This document shows positions 20,187 to 31,327 of a stretch of DNA of 64,000 nt, piece after piece; position 1 is the first letter of the stretch, and every line of letters begins with the position of its first letter. The stretch covers positions 1 to 64,000 of the forward strand of contig CACKOH010000006.1 in NCBI GenBank assembly GCA_902601785.1. Reading direction: 5' to 3'. The notes under the pieces are model-generated. The model was not told the origin of the DNA. It made no database searches and worked only from the letters and a program-made list of their open reading frames with translations. The DNA comes from an uncultured Pelagibacteraceae bacterium. Its GTDB lineage: Bacteria > Pseudomonadota > Alphaproteobacteria > Pelagibacterales > Pelagibacteraceae. Position numbers and translations under genes: made by a program.

Positions 20187-22472
20187 TTATTTTTTATAAT
20201 CTATTACTTCAGATGAGTACGCAGCAATGGATGCTAAATTAATAATTTCTGAAGTTGAAGTCCTTAAAGGAGCAATCTCAATTGGTAATCCTAGCCCAAT
20301 AAGTAAGGGACCAATTACTTTTGAGTCCCCAATGGTTTTCATTAATTTGTATGATATTGCAGCACTATGTTGACCAGGCATAATCAATATATTTGCTTTA
20401 CCAACAATTTTTGCAAATGGATATAGTTCTTCGTACTCCTGGTTTAAAGCAACATCTGGCTGCATGTCACCATCAAATTTAAAATCTACTTTCTTTTCTT
20501 TTAAAATTTCAACAGCATCCCTTATATGTTTAGTTCGACTTGTTAGAGGTTGACCAAAAGTCGAATGAGAAACAAAAGCAACTTTAGGATCAAAACCAAA
20601 AAGCCTTACTACTCTTGCAGTTGATATTGCAATTTCTGCCAATTGTTCTGATGTTGGGTATTCGTGAACACTAGTATCACCTATAAATATAGTTTTTCCT
20701 TTATGAACCACCATATTTAGTCCAAACATTATTTCACCTTTTCGAACATCTACAACTTGCTTAATCTTTTCCAAAGAGGCACCAAAACGTCTCGTATTCC
20801 CAGTTACAGCACCGTCAGCGTCTCCACACGCAACCATGCTCGTAGCCCATATAACCCTGTCATTCCTTACCAATCTATCACAATCACGTTCGAGCAAACC
20901 CTGTTCTCTTTGTAATTTTTTAAATAGATGTTTGACGTATTTGTTTCTTTTTTCTTCATTTTTTGAATTTATTATTTCGATATCAAAGTTCTCACTGTAT
21001 CCAATATTTTTGATTTGTTCCTTAATTTTACTTTCTTTGCCAACCAAAATAGGAATTCCTAACTTAGAATTTTTAAACGCAATTGCTGCCTTTAATGTAT
21101 TTTCATCTTCTCCATCGGCGAACACAATTCTTTTTTGATTATTTTTTATAAATGAGTTTATACCTTGCATTATAGTAACGGTTGGATCTAATCTTTGTTT
21201 AAGTTGTTCTTTATAAATTTCAAAATCTTCAATATTTTTTCTAGCTACTCCACTTTTCATTGCAGCTTTTGCTACAGCAGCTGGAATTACACTTATTAGT
21301 CTTGGATCAAATGTAGATGGAATAATATAATCTTTTCCATAATGTGGTCTTTCACCGCCCATTGCAGCCACCACTTCATCAGGAACATCTTCTCTTGCAA
21401 GTTTAGCAATTGCTTGCGAAGCAGCAACTTTCATTTCTTCATTAATAGTTTTAGACCGCACATCCAAAGCTCCTCTAAAAATGTAAGGGAAACCAATTAA
21501 ATTGTTAACTTGATTAGGATAATCTGATCTTCCAGTTGCTACAATTGCATCATTTCTTACTTCATTTATTTCTTCTGGTAAAATTTCAGGATCTGGATTA
21601 GCACAAGCAAAAATAATTGGATTTTTTGCCATACTCTTAACCATCTCTTTTTTAAGAACTCCTTTTGCTGACAACCCTAAAAAAACATCAGCATCTTTCA
21701 TTGCGTCTTCAAGAGTTCTTAGTTTTGTCTCAACTGCATATTTTGATTTCCATTGGTCTATACCCTCAGTTCTTCCTTTATAAATTACACCTTTTCTATC
21801 AAGCATAATCACATTTTCTGAAGGCACTCCTGAATTTTTAAATAATTCAGTGCAAGCTTGGGCAGATGCTCCAGCACCATTAACCACAACTTTAATTTCT
21901 TTGATTGATTTACCACTTATATCTAGAGCATTAATTAATGCAGCTGTTGTAATTATTGCAGTGCCATGCTGATCATCATGGAAAACTGGAATATCCAAAA
22001 TTTCTTTTAATTTTTGTTCAATTATAAAGCAATCTGGAGCTGCTATATCCTCTAAATTAATTCCACCAAAGCTTGGAGCAAAATTTTTAATAGAATTAAT
22101 AATTTCCTCACTGTCTTTAGAATCAATTTCAAGATCTATAGAATCTATGTCAGCAAATCTTTTAAATAATACTGCTTTCCCCTCCATTACTGGCTTCGAT
22201 GCTAATGCTCCTAAATTCCCCATTCCCAAAATAGCTGAACCATTACTGATAACTGCAACTAAATTTCCTTTACTTGTATAATCATAAGCTGCTTCTGGAT
22301 TATCACTGATCTCTTTTACGGGAGCCGCAACTCCTGGAGAATATGCAAGCGCAAGATCCCTTTTGGTAATCATATTTTTTGAAGAAATGATCTCAATCTT
22401 GCCAGGTTTTTTCTCTTTATGAAAATCTAAAGCTTCTTTATCTGTGTAATGATCAATCTTTGTTTTTTTCAT
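20187..22472 (-). CDS. maeB: NADP-dependent malic enzyme with C-terminal phosphotransacetylase-like domain
   Basis: TKRDLALAYSPGVAAPVKEI, FHDDQHGTAIITTAALINAL; C-terminal PTA-like region. Confidence 0.96.
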   Translation of the reverse strand: MKKTKIDHYTDKEALDFHKEKKPGKIEIISSKNMITKRDLALAYSPGVAAPVKEISDNPEAAYDYTSKGNLVAVISNGSAILGMGNLGALASKPVMEGKAVLFKRFADIDSIDLEIDSKDSEEIINSIKNFAPSFGGINLEDIAAPDCFIIEQKLKEILDIPVFHDDQHGTAIITTAALINALDISGKSIKEIKVVVNGAGASAQACTELFKNSGVPSENVIMLDRKGVIYKGRTEGIDQWKSKYAVETKLRTLEDAMKDADVFLGLSAKGVLKKEMVKSMAKNPIIFACANPDPEILPEEINEVRNDAIVATGRSDYPNQVNNLIGFPYIFRGALDVRSKTINEEMKVAASQAIAKLAREDVPDEVVAAMGGERPHYGKDYIIPSTFDPRLISVIPAAVAKAAMKSGVARKNIEDFEIYKEQLKQRLDPTVTIMQGINSFIKNNQKRIVFADGEDENTLKAAIAFKNSKLGIPILVGKESKIKEQIKNIGYSENFDIEIINSKNEEKRNKYVKHLFKKLQREQGLLERDCDRLVRNDRVIWATSMVACGDADGAVTGNTRRFGASLEKIKQVVDVRKGEIMFGLNMVVHKGKTIFIGDTSVHEYPTSEQLAEIAISTARVVRLFGFDPKVAFVSHSTFGQPLTSRTKHIRDAVEILKEKKVDFKFDGDMQPDVALNQEYEELYPFAKIVGKANILIMPGQHSAAISYKLMKTIGDSKVIGPLLIGLGLPIEIAPLRTSTSEIINLASIAAYSSEVIDYKK

Positions 22473-22521
22473 TTGCTATAATATGTGTACAATTAGGGTA
22501 AATTTAAGACTAATATGATTT

Positions 22522-24051
22522 ATGAACTTACTTAAGTCAACAGGCACATTTGGTTTTTATACGATCATAAGCAGAATACTTGGTTATTTAAGAGATATTT
22601 TAATTGCAATATTTTTAGGAACAGGTTTGTTAGCAGATGCTTTTTTTGTAGCATTTAGAATTCCAAATACATTTAGAAGATTATTTTCTGAGGGAACTTT
22701 TAATGCTGCTTTTGTTCCGAGCTATGCATCAGAAATGGTTAAGGGTAAAAAGCAATCTAATAAATTTGCAAATGACATCTTTAGTCTTTTGTTTTTAGGT
22801 TTGTTATTAATAACCTTGCTTGTTCAATTATTTATGCCTGTTTTTGTATCCCTTATTGCGCCTGGTTTTGTAGGAAACATTGAAAAAATGGAAATAGCAA
22901 TAACACTAACCCGTATCACTTTTCCATTTCTATTATTTATTTGTTTAGCATCTTTTTTTGCAGCAATATTAAACTCACATAATAAATTTGCAGCTGCATC
23001 AGGGGCACCAATAATATTAAATATTGTATTAGTTTTAATTTTATTATTCTCAAACTCTCTAGGTGATACCATGGTATACTATTTATCCTATGGTGTTTCT
23101 TTAGCAGGATTATTACAACTGTTATTTTTGTATAAATTTGTGAGAAAACATTACTCACTTAAAATTAATTTCAAAATTAAAATATCTGAAAAAGTTAAGA
23201 TTTTTTTTAAAAAATTATTACCAAGCATCTTTTCTTCAGGTGTTACTCAAATAAATATATTAGTTGGGACTATTATCGCTTCATTCCAGGCAAGTGCGGT
23301 TTCTTACTTATATTATGCAGATAGAATATATCAAATTAATTTAGCAATAGCTGGAATTGCAATTGGAGTAGTTGTGCTTCCCCAATTATCAAAACATGTA
23401 CAGTCTAAGAAAAAAGACAAGATTATTTTAATTCAAAACAAAGCTCTTGAGTTAAGTCTATTGTTGAGTTTACCAGCATCTGTTGCATTAATCCTTGGAT
23501 CTGAACAAATTATTTCTGCACTTTTTGGTTATGGATCATTTGATGAAACTGCAGTTTTAAATTCAAGTCTAGCTTTATATTATTTTGCTTTAGGTTTACC
23601 TGCATTTGCTTTAATCAAAGTGTTTTCTAGTTTCTTTTTTGCAAACCACAACACAAAGACTCCTTTTTATATCTCATTAATTTCTGTCTTTTTAAATATT
23701 TTAATAAGCATTTACTATTTTAATGAATTTGGATTTATAATAATTCCTATCGCAACAACAATTTCTTCCTGGTTTAATGGAGTACTATTATTTGTATTTC
23801 TAAAAAATAAAAATCTTTTTTCTTTCAATAAAATATTTTTAATTAAATTTTTTAAAATAGTTATTGCCTCAATACTAATGGGTTTTATATTTCAATTTTT
23901 GTTGATTTTTTTTCAAAATGAGCTTGCGTTTGAACAAAAAGCAAAATCTTTTTATTTGATATTATCTGTATTATTAGGCTTAGGTTCTTACCTTCTAATT
24001 TGTTATTTTATCAAAGCTTTTAAAATCAGTGATATTCAATTAAAGTATTAA
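22522..24051 (+). CDS. murJ: Lipid II flippase MurJ
   Basis: [53 protein letters not shown]. Confidence 0.96.
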   Translation: MNLLKSTGTFGFYTIISRILGYLRDILIAIFLGTGLLADAFFVAFRIPNTFRRLFSEGTFNAAFVPSYASEMVKGKKQSNKFANDIFSLLFLGLLLITLLVQLFMPVFVSLIAPGFVGNIEKMEIAITLTRITFPFLLFICLASFFAAILNSHNKFAAASGAPIILNIVLVLILLFSNSLGDTMVYYLSYGVSLAGLLQLLFLYKFVRKHYSLKINFKIKISEKVKIFFKKLLPSIFSSGVTQINILVGTIIASFQASAVSYLYYADRIYQINLAIAGIAIGVVVLPQLSKHVQSKKKDKIILIQNKALELSLLLSLPASVALILGSEQIISALFGYGSFDETAVLNSSLALYYFALGLPAFALIKVFSSFFFANHNTKTPFYISLISVFLNILISIYYFNEFGFIIIPIATTISSWFNGVLLFVFLKNKNLFSFNKIFLIKFFKIVIASILMGFIFQFLLIFFQNELAFEQKAKSFYLILSVLLGLGSYLLICYFIKAFKISDIQLKY

Positions 24052-24055
24052 CTTT

Positions 24056-25057
24056 ATGACTAAAAAAATATTTTCAGGTGTTCAGCCTACAGGTAATCTT
24101 CATCTTGGTAATTACTTAGGAGCAATTAAGAATTTTGTTGAACTAAATAACGACAAAGCAAACCAATGCATTTTTTGTGTTGTAGACTTACATGCAATAA
24201 CGATTAAGCAAGATCCAAAAGAGTTAAAAAAAAATATTAGAGAAACAGTAGCAACATTTATTGCAAGCGGGATAGATCCAAAAAAAAGTATTGTTTTTAA
24301 CCAATCAGGTGTAGCAGCTCATTCCGAAGGTGCCTGGATTTTAAGTTGTGTAGCTCGTATGGGGTGGCTAAATAGAATGACTCAATTTAAAGAAAAAGCT
24401 GGAAAGGATAAGGAAAAAGCCAGTATTGGATTGTATTCTTATCCTGTTCTAATGGCGTCCGATATTTTGTTATATGATGCTACCCATGTTCCTGTAGGTG
24501 ATGATCAAAAGCAACATCTTGAGTTATGCAGAGATATAGCTCAAAAATTTAATAATGATTTTGGTGTAGAGGATTTCTTGAAAGTTCCTGAACCTTTAAT
24601 TCAAAAAGAGTTTTCTAGAATTATGAGTTTAAAGGATGGATTAAAAAAAATGAGTAAATCTGAGTTATCGGATTTAAGTAGAATAAACTTAACAGATGAT
24701 AAAAATCAAATTATTAATAAAATTAAAAAAGCTAAAACAGACCCTTTGCCAATGCCAAATGATATAAAAGAACTTGCAGGAAGACCAGAGGCACAAAACC
24801 TATTAGGAATTTATACTAGTTTAAACTCTTCAACTTTAGAGACTTCTATAGCAAAATTTGCAGGTAAGAATTTTTTAGAATTTAAAGATGAATTATCTGA
24901 AACATTAGTTGATAAAATTATGCCAATTTCTGAAGAGATAAAAAAATTACTTAAAGATCAATCTTACCTTGATTCTATTCTTCTAAATGGAGTTGAAAAT
25001 GCTGATAAAATTGCGTCGAAAAAGATCAAAAATATAAAAGAAATAGTAGGTTTTTAA
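24056..25057 (+). CDS. trpS: Tryptophanyl-tRNA synthetase
   Basis: [19 protein letters not shown] and KKMSKSE motifs. Confidence 0.97.
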   Translation: MTKKIFSGVQPTGNLHLGNYLGAIKNFVELNNDKANQCIFCVVDLHAITIKQDPKELKKNIRETVATFIASGIDPKKSIVFNQSGVAAHSEGAWILSCVARMGWLNRMTQFKEKAGKDKEKASIGLYSYPVLMASDILLYDATHVPVGDDQKQHLELCRDIAQKFNNDFGVEDFLKVPEPLIQKEFSRIMSLKDGLKKMSKSELSDLSRINLTDDKNQIINKIKKAKTDPLPMPNDIKELAGRPEAQNLLGIYTSLNSSTLETSIAKFAGKNFLEFKDELSETLVDKIMPISEEIKKLLKDQSYLDSILLNGVENADKIASKKIKNIKEIVGF

Positions 25058-25109
25058 TAAAAAATTAATATCAAGTTTTAATTTCCAAAATATAAACTAT
25101 ATATAATTT

Positions 25110-25649
25110 ATGTTTGTACAGACAGAAGTAACACCAAATCCAAATTCATTGAAATTTCTTCCCGGTAAGAATGTTTCAAACAGTGGTCCTTATGAAATTA
25201 CTAATAAGGATCAAATAAATAATGAATTAGTTAAAAATATCTTATCTGTAAATGGAGTAGAGGGTGTTTTCTTAGGGCAAGACTTTTTATCAGTCAACAA
25301 AAGTGATCAAACCAAATGGGATGAAATAAAACACATTGTGATTTCTTTTATAAATGAATTTTATTCTGATGGAAAAGAGTTTGTTATTGATGAAAATATT
25401 AAACAAGAGAAATCTGAATTAGATGAAATTGAACAAAAAATAGTAAAAATTTTAGATCAAAAAATAAGACCAGCTGTTGCAAGAGATGGAGGAGATATTA
25501 AGTTTAAAGAATTTAAAGATGGTGTTGTGAAAGTACAATTACAAGGTAGTTGCTCTGGATGCCCTAGTTCCACAATGACCTTAAAGCAAGGAGTTCAAAA
25601 TCTATTATGTCATTACTTACCTGAGGTTAAAGAGGTAATTGCTATTTAA
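25110..25649 (+). CDS. NifU-family Fe-S scaffold protein
   Basis: EVTPNPNSLKFLPG N-domain and GSCSGCPSSTMTLKQGVQNLL CxxC motif. Confidence 0.93.
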   Translation: MFVQTEVTPNPNSLKFLPGKNVSNSGPYEITNKDQINNELVKNILSVNGVEGVFLGQDFLSVNKSDQTKWDEIKHIVISFINEFYSDGKEFVIDENIKQEKSELDEIEQKIVKILDQKIRPAVARDGGDIKFKEFKDGVVKVQLQGSCSGCPSSTMTLKQGVQNLLCHYLPEVKEVIAI

Positions 25650-25652
25650 ATT

Positions 25653-26726
25653 ATGAATTTAAATATAAAAAAAAACTACAAAAGAACAAAAAATAAAATA
25701 TTAAATACATTTACAAGATTTTCTATCAGTGCTTTTGTTCTTGCATTATTTTTTTATACTGCACCAATTTTTATTAATTTTGCAGATAAGAATTTTAATA
25801 ATAAAGAATTTACAAATAACTCTAAAAATATTTTAAATAATACCTTAAACAAGCGCAAAACATTTGAAGAGGATGACACAGGTCAGCAAAGTGAAGAAAT
25901 AGATCTCCTTTATGACATTTTGGAAGAAAATAACTCTGAAATAAATCTTGTGAGATACACCACCTCAGAGATAAATGCTTTATTTAAGGAAGTAAAATAT
26001 GATTTAGAGGAAGTAAGAGACACAAAATTAGTTAAGCCCATTGACATTGGTTTACTTCCTAATGAGATTAAAAATATAGATAATACAAAAAAAAGAAAAG
26101 AAATGTTTATCAAAATTATTTTGCCTTTAATTGTTAAAGAAAATAATAAAATTAGAATAGACAGAAAAAGACTTTTTATGATTCTTAGTAAAAATAGCAA
26201 CACGGATATTGAAAAGAAATGGCTAGAAAAAAAATATAAACAATACGGGGTAAGACAAAATGATCTTTCAACCTTAAAAGTAAGAATGGACGAGATTCCA
26301 ATTTCATTAGCAATAGCTCAGGCAGCTAAAGAAACTGGATGGGGAACTTCTAGATTTGCATTAAAAGGTAATGCTTTATTTGGTCAGTGGACTTGGTCAG
26401 GAGAGGGATTAAAGCCTAAAAATGCAGAAAAAGGCGAAGAGCATAAAGTTATGAAATTTCATAGTCTAAAACTTTCAGTAAGGGCATATTTAAGAAATCT
26501 TAATACTCACTCGTCTTATAAAAATTTAAGAAAGGCAAGAACGAAACTTAGAAATAGAAATAAACCATTGGATAGTATAATTTTATCAAATCATCTTGAT
26601 AAGTATGCAGAAACTGGGAGTGAATATATAAATGTACTTCAAAAAATAATAAAACAGAACAATTTAAAAGATTTTGATGAGGCACGGCTGTTACCTTCTA
26701 GTAAAGATTTAGATAGTTTAATTTAG
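25653..26726 (+). CDS. Bax-like glucosaminidase-domain protein
   Basis: PISLAIAQAAKETGWGTSRFALKGNALFGQWTW glucosaminidase-like motif, N-terminal TM segment. Confidence 0.85.
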   Translation: MNLNIKKNYKRTKNKILNTFTRFSISAFVLALFFYTAPIFINFADKNFNNKEFTNNSKNILNNTLNKRKTFEEDDTGQQSEEIDLLYDILEENNSEINLVRYTTSEINALFKEVKYDLEEVRDTKLVKPIDIGLLPNEIKNIDNTKKRKEMFIKIILPLIVKENNKIRIDRKRLFMILSKNSNTDIEKKWLEKKYKQYGVRQNDLSTLKVRMDEIPISLAIAQAAKETGWGTSRFALKGNALFGQWTWSGEGLKPKNAEKGEEHKVMKFHSLKLSVRAYLRNLNTHSSYKNLRKARTKLRNRNKPLDSIILSNHLDKYAETGSEYINVLQKIIKQNNLKDFDEARLLPSSKDLDSLI

Positions 26727-27787
26727 TTTGTTTTAATTGGAAATTGAATTCCAAACCATCTCCATTTACCGTTATCATTTAGAGAACAATTTACTCTTCC
26801 TCTTCTCGGCTCAAATGGCGCTCTAAATTTAATTGATAACTTTGTACCTGAAATAATAGTGTTTGATTTTTCCCATCTATTTGCCTCGTTTGAATAACAA
26901 TTAATTTTATTTAAATTTTTCTGTTCTTCAAAAAACTCCACAATAAATTCAGGAGGATTATTTGATTTTATTAATTGTTTCTCTAAAGGTAACAATTTTT
27001 TGTATTCCAATGGAAAGTAATTTATGATTGATTTAAATCTTTTTAATTCTCCATATTTTTCATTAATTGGAAATCTTGGTAATTCAAATTTATCCTTGTT
27101 TATATCAATAACTCCTGAGTGTTGACCAAAAGCAAATTCAAAATTTTTAGAAATATAATCTCTCATAAATTTAGAATATTCACCGAATGGATAAGAAAAT
27201 AAATTTGGTATGTAGCCTAGCTCTTTTAAAAATATTTGATTTGCTTTTTCAATATCTAAAATAAATTTATCATTACTTTCGTCAATTAGGTAATTATGAC
27301 TGTGTGAGTGATGTCCAATTAAAGCAAAAGTTTCTTTTTCAATTTCTCTTATTTGATCCCATGTCATATACCCATTTTTACCCACAGGCTCAGTTGAAAC
27401 AAACAAGATGAAAGGAATTTTATTTTCCTTTAAGTATGGCCATGCCCCAACATAAAATGATTTAAATGCGTCATCAATTGTAATTAAAATTTCTTTTTTA
27501 AATTTTACAGAGTCAAATTGTTCTTTGAACTTGTTAGGATTATGAAATTTAAAATCTGAGTTTTTAATGATCTGAATATGCTCTTTAAAAATATTCATTT
27601 CAATATTTGTTGATGGATACTTTGACTCATTAAAACGATGATACATAATTGATAGAATTCCTTCATCTTTAGAATAGTATTTGATATTATTTTCATCTGC
27701 TTTAGAACCAATATTAGAATATAAAATAATTATGAATAAGCTAGTAATTGATGTTGCAAGTGAAAAAATATTTTTAATGATCATCAC
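26723..27787 (-). CDS. Polysaccharide deacetylase (NodB-type) family protein
   Basis: ILSIMYHRF, ILITIDDAFKSFYVGAWPYLKENKIPFILFVST, IGHHSHSHNYL; signal peptide. Confidence 0.87.
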   Translation of the reverse strand: MMIIKNIFSLATSITSLFIIILYSNIGSKADENNIKYYSKDEGILSIMYHRFNESKYPSTNIEMNIFKEHIQIIKNSDFKFHNPNKFKEQFDSVKFKKEILITIDDAFKSFYVGAWPYLKENKIPFILFVSTEPVGKNGYMTWDQIREIEKETFALIGHHSHSHNYLIDESNDKFILDIEKANQIFLKELGYIPNLFSYPFGEYSKFMRDYISKNFEFAFGQHSGVIDINKDKFELPRFPINEKYGELKRFKSIINYFPLEYKKLLPLEKQLIKSNNPPEFIVEFFEEQKNLNKINCYSNEANRWEKSNTIISGTKLSIKFRAPFEPRRGRVNCSLNDNGKWRWFGIQFPIKTN

Positions 27788-28118
27788 TAAAGATGATATT
27801 TATAATATTACTAAAGAGAATACTAAAATTAATTTTGAGAAATTAACTTTAATTGTTAAGGATTTTTTATATTCAAACAGTTTGAAGTTAGACGATATTC
27901 AGAAAATATACGTAAACCGAGGCCCAGGCAGCTTTGCAGGTATAAGAAATTCTTTATCATTAGTTAAAGCATTTTATGTTTCAAAAAAAATTGATTATTA
28001 TTGTTATAGTTTTAATGATTTCAAAGATCAAAAAGATATAAAATATGAGGATATACCTAATTTGTGTGACAAATTTAAAATCAAAAAAAATTTGATTAAA
28101 CCTATTTATTTAAGTTAG
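27732..28118 (+). CDS. tsaB: TsaB-like tRNA t6A synthesis protein (short form)
   Basis: MNKLVIDVASEKI...VNRGPGSFAGIRNSLSLVKAF motif; start taken as ATG at 27732; about 128 aa. Confidence 0.8.
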   Translation: MNKLVIDVASEKIFLMIITKDDIYNITKENTKINFEKLTLIVKDFLYSNSLKLDDIQKIYVNRGPGSFAGIRNSLSLVKAFYVSKKIDYYCYSFNDFKDQKDIKYEDIPNLCDKFKIKKNLIKPIYLS

Positions 28119-28127
28119 AATTGGATT

Positions 28128-28538
28128 ATGTCAGAAACAATCGAGCAAAAATGTTTATCTAAAGGGGTTAAATTAACTGATCAAAGAAAAATAATTGCCC
28201 AAGTTATGTCCGAGTCATCTGATCACCCGGATGTAGATGAATTATATAACAGAGTTTCTAAAATTGATTCAAAAATTAGTATTGCTACAGTTTATAGGAC
28301 AGTAAAACTATTTGAAGAGTCTGGAATTTTAACAAAGCACGAGTTTAAAGGTGGAAAAGCTAGATATGAAGAGTTGAACGAAGGACATCACGACCATTTA
28401 ATTGATGTAAAATCTGGTGAGATTATAGAATTTGTTGATGAAGAAATTGAGAAACTTCAAAAAAAGGTTGCAGAAAAATATGGCTATACCCTCGTAGATC
28501 ATAAATTAGAACTTTATGGGGTTAAAAAAAAATCCTAA
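28128..28538 (+). CDS. fur: Fur-family transcriptional regulator
   Basis: KLTDQRKIIAQVM, ISIATVYRTVKLFEESG, HHDHLI. Confidence 0.92.
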   Translation: MSETIEQKCLSKGVKLTDQRKIIAQVMSESSDHPDVDELYNRVSKIDSKISIATVYRTVKLFEESGILTKHEFKGGKARYEELNEGHHDHLIDVKSGEIIEFVDEEIEKLQKKVAEKYGYTLVDHKLELYGVKKKS

Positions 28539-28543
28539 TTAAA

Positions 28544-29872
28544 ATGTTACAAAAAATATTTATTAAAACATTTGGTTGTCAGATGAACGAGTACGACTCT
28601 AATAGAATATATGACTCAGTAAAAAAAATAGGTTATGTAAAAACTGAAAATTATGAGGATGCAAATTGTTATCTTCTGAATACTTGTCATATTAGGGATA
28701 AGGCTAAAGAAAAAGTTTACCACGAGATAGGTAGAGTTAAAAAAATTTTTCGGTTAAAACAAAAGCCATTAGTAATTATTGCTGGCTGCGTTGCTCAAGC
28801 TGAAAATCAAGAAATGTTAAGACGTGAGCCTTACATTGATTTAGTAGTTGGTCCTCAATCGTATCATAAAATTAACGATACCATATTAAACTATGTTCAA
28901 AAAAAGAAGAAAATAGAAGAAACAGAGTTCGATGCCGTCTCCAAATTTAAATATTTCAATAAAATAAAAAATGAGGCTGGAAAAGTATCTTCATTCTTAA
29001 CTATTCAGGAAGGTTGTGACAAATTTTGTCATTTTTGTGTAGTGCCTTACACAAGAGGACCTGAATACTCAAGACCTTTTGGACAAATTATAGATGAGGC
29101 CAAATACTTATCTGAAAAGGGTACAAAAGAAATAATACTGCTTGGCCAAAATGTTAATGCTTACAATGATGGTAAAAAAAGATTGTCTAATTTAATTATG
29201 GAAATAGAAAAAATAAAAAATGTTAAAAGAATTAGATATACCACCTCTCACCCCAAAGATATGACTGAAGATTTGATAGATGTTTATAAAAATTCTCAAA
29301 AATTAATGCCACTCGTTCACCTGCCTGTACAAAGTGGATCTGATAAAATTTTAAAATTAATGAATAGAAACCATACTATTAAAGATTATTTGTACATTTT
29401 TGAAAAATTAAAAAAGATTAATAGTAAAATAGAATTTTCAAGTGATTTTATTATTGGCTATCCAGGAGAAAAAGAGGAAGACTTTGAAAATACATTAAGT
29501 TTAATTAAAAAAATTAATTTTATTAACTCATATTCTTTTATTTTTAGTGCTAGACCAGGAACAGTTGCTTTTGGTTTAGAACTTACTGACAAAAAAATTT
29601 CAACACAAAGATTAGAAACTATTCAAAATAAATTGTATGAAAATCAAATGAATAGAAATAAGCTATTTAAAAACCAAACAATCAACGTCTTAGTTGAAAA
29701 TTTAACTGATGACAAAACCCATACTTTTGGTAGATCTGAGTATATGACATCAGTGGTATTCAATGGTAATAAAGAACATATTGGAAAAATTGTTTCAGTA
29801 AAAATTAATAAATTTAATAGAACCACCTTATTTGGTGAAATTGTTGAGGATCAGGATAAAAAGGTAGCATAA
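28544..29872 (+). CDS. miaB: tRNA-2-methylthio-N6-dimethylallyladenosine synthase
   Basis: IKTFGCQMNEYDS, EGCDKFCHFCVVPYTRG radical-SAM motif, TRAM-like C-terminus. Confidence 0.97.
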   Translation: MLQKIFIKTFGCQMNEYDSNRIYDSVKKIGYVKTENYEDANCYLLNTCHIRDKAKEKVYHEIGRVKKIFRLKQKPLVIIAGCVAQAENQEMLRREPYIDLVVGPQSYHKINDTILNYVQKKKKIEETEFDAVSKFKYFNKIKNEAGKVSSFLTIQEGCDKFCHFCVVPYTRGPEYSRPFGQIIDEAKYLSEKGTKEIILLGQNVNAYNDGKKRLSNLIMEIEKIKNVKRIRYTTSHPKDMTEDLIDVYKNSQKLMPLVHLPVQSGSDKILKLMNRNHTIKDYLYIFEKLKKINSKIEFSSDFIIGYPGEKEEDFENTLSLIKKINFINSYSFIFSARPGTVAFGLELTDKKISTQRLETIQNKLYENQMNRNKLFKNQTINVLVENLTDDKTHTFGRSEYMTSVVFNGNKEHIGKIVSVKINKFNRTTLFGEIVEDQDKKVA

Positions 29873-29875
29873 TAA

Positions 29876-30871
29876 TTGAGCAGCATAACAAATAAAAATA
29901 TCGATCCATCTTTAAAGTTTGTTTACTCAGACAACAATTCTTTAAGTGTTATATTTCATGATAATAATTTGTTGATGGGTGTTGTTGGCGAATTTAATAA
30001 AAATTTACAAGAGTTAGAGAAAGTAACAAACTGTAGTTTGTACTTTAGAGGAAATTCAATATTAATTAAATCAAATCCAGAGAAGAATGAATTATTAAAA
30101 AATGCTATTCAGTTTTTAGCCAATCAGTTTATTAACAACGGAAGTATCGAGAGCAAAGATATAGTTTCTTCAGTGGATAAATTTATGATTAATGAAAAAG
30201 TTAAAAATAACAATGTTACCGATATAATTAAAACTCCAAAAAAATCTATAATTCCAAGATCTGAAAAACAAAAGGATTATGTAAGAGCACTAAGACAGAG
30301 TGATATTGTGATTTCAGCTGGCCCTGCAGGTACAGGAAAAACTTTTTTAGCAGTTGCGGTAGGATTAACAATGTTGTTAGAAAAAAAAATTGAGAGAATT
30401 ATTTTATCAAGACCAGCAGTTGAAGCAGGCGAGCGTTTAGGATTTCTACCTGGAGACATGAAAGAGAAAGTAGATCCATACCTGCGGCCCTTATACGATT
30501 CCCTTTATGATCTTTTTGACTTTGAAAAAATTCAAAGAATGATTGAAATAGGTGATATAGAAATTGCTCCATTAGCTTTTATGAGAGGACGAACACTTAA
30601 AAATTCATTTGCGATTTTGGATGAAGCCCAGAATGCTACTGATACACAAATCAAAATGTTTTTAACACGTATTGGAGAAAATTCTAAAATTGTAGTAAAT
30701 GGCGATCCCAGTCAAATTGATTTACCAAACAAAAGCATGTCAGGATTAGTGCGTTCAAAACAATTGTTAGGACATCTGAATGAGATATCGGTTGTTGATT
30801 TTGATCACTCTGATGTTGTAAGACATCCACTAGTTTCTAAAATTGTAAAAGCTTACTCAAAGAATGATTAA
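29876..30871 (+). CDS. PhoH-like ATPase
   Basis: ISAGPAGTGKTFLAVAVG Walker A, PAVEAGERLGFLPGDMKEKVDPYLRPLYD; TTG start. Confidence 0.95.
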   Translation: MSSITNKNIDPSLKFVYSDNNSLSVIFHDNNLLMGVVGEFNKNLQELEKVTNCSLYFRGNSILIKSNPEKNELLKNAIQFLANQFINNGSIESKDIVSSVDKFMINEKVKNNNVTDIIKTPKKSIIPRSEKQKDYVRALRQSDIVISAGPAGTGKTFLAVAVGLTMLLEKKIERIILSRPAVEAGERLGFLPGDMKEKVDPYLRPLYDSLYDLFDFEKIQRMIEIGDIEIAPLAFMRGRTLKNSFAILDEAQNATDTQIKMFLTRIGENSKIVVNGDPSQIDLPNKSMSGLVRSKQLLGHLNEISVVDFDHSDVVRHPLVSKIVKAYSKND

Positions 30872-31325
30872 TATAAATGTCTTCTCAGAAGAGAAGGCTT
30901 GGTCAAAAAGGCTTAAAAATGAACATCTTTTTTTTCAAAAGATCTGTAATGCTTTCCCAAAAAAATATAAGTTTTTAAATAAAAAAGTAAGCCTTACTTT
31001 GTTACTTTCTAATAATAAAAATATTCAAAAATTAAATAAACTTTTTAGAAAAAAAAATAAACCCACGGATATTTTATCATTTCCGTTAACTAAAAAAGTT
31101 AGAATTTCTAAATACACTTATTTAGGAGATATAATAATTAGTTATAATTTTATAAGTAAACCTAAATCATTAAATACAAAGCTCTTTAGAGAGAAAGTAA
31201 CCAAAATATTCATTCATGGTTTCCTTCATTTATTAGGTTTTGATCATAAAAAAAAAAAAGATTATATAAAGATGTTAAAAGAAGAGGGGCAAATATATAA
31301 GTTCGTAATTTCTAAAACAAAATAA
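30864..31325 (+). CDS. ybeY: Endoribonuclease YbeY
   Basis: NKPTDILSFPL and HGFLHLLGFDHKKKKD zinc-binding motif. Confidence 0.95.
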   Translation: MININVFSEEKAWSKRLKNEHLFFQKICNAFPKKYKFLNKKVSLTLLLSNNKNIQKLNKLFRKKNKPTDILSFPLTKKVRISKYTYLGDIIISYNFISKPKSLNTKLFREKVTKIFIHGFLHLLGFDHKKKKDYIKMLKEEGQIYKFVISKTK

Positions 31326-31327
31326 AA

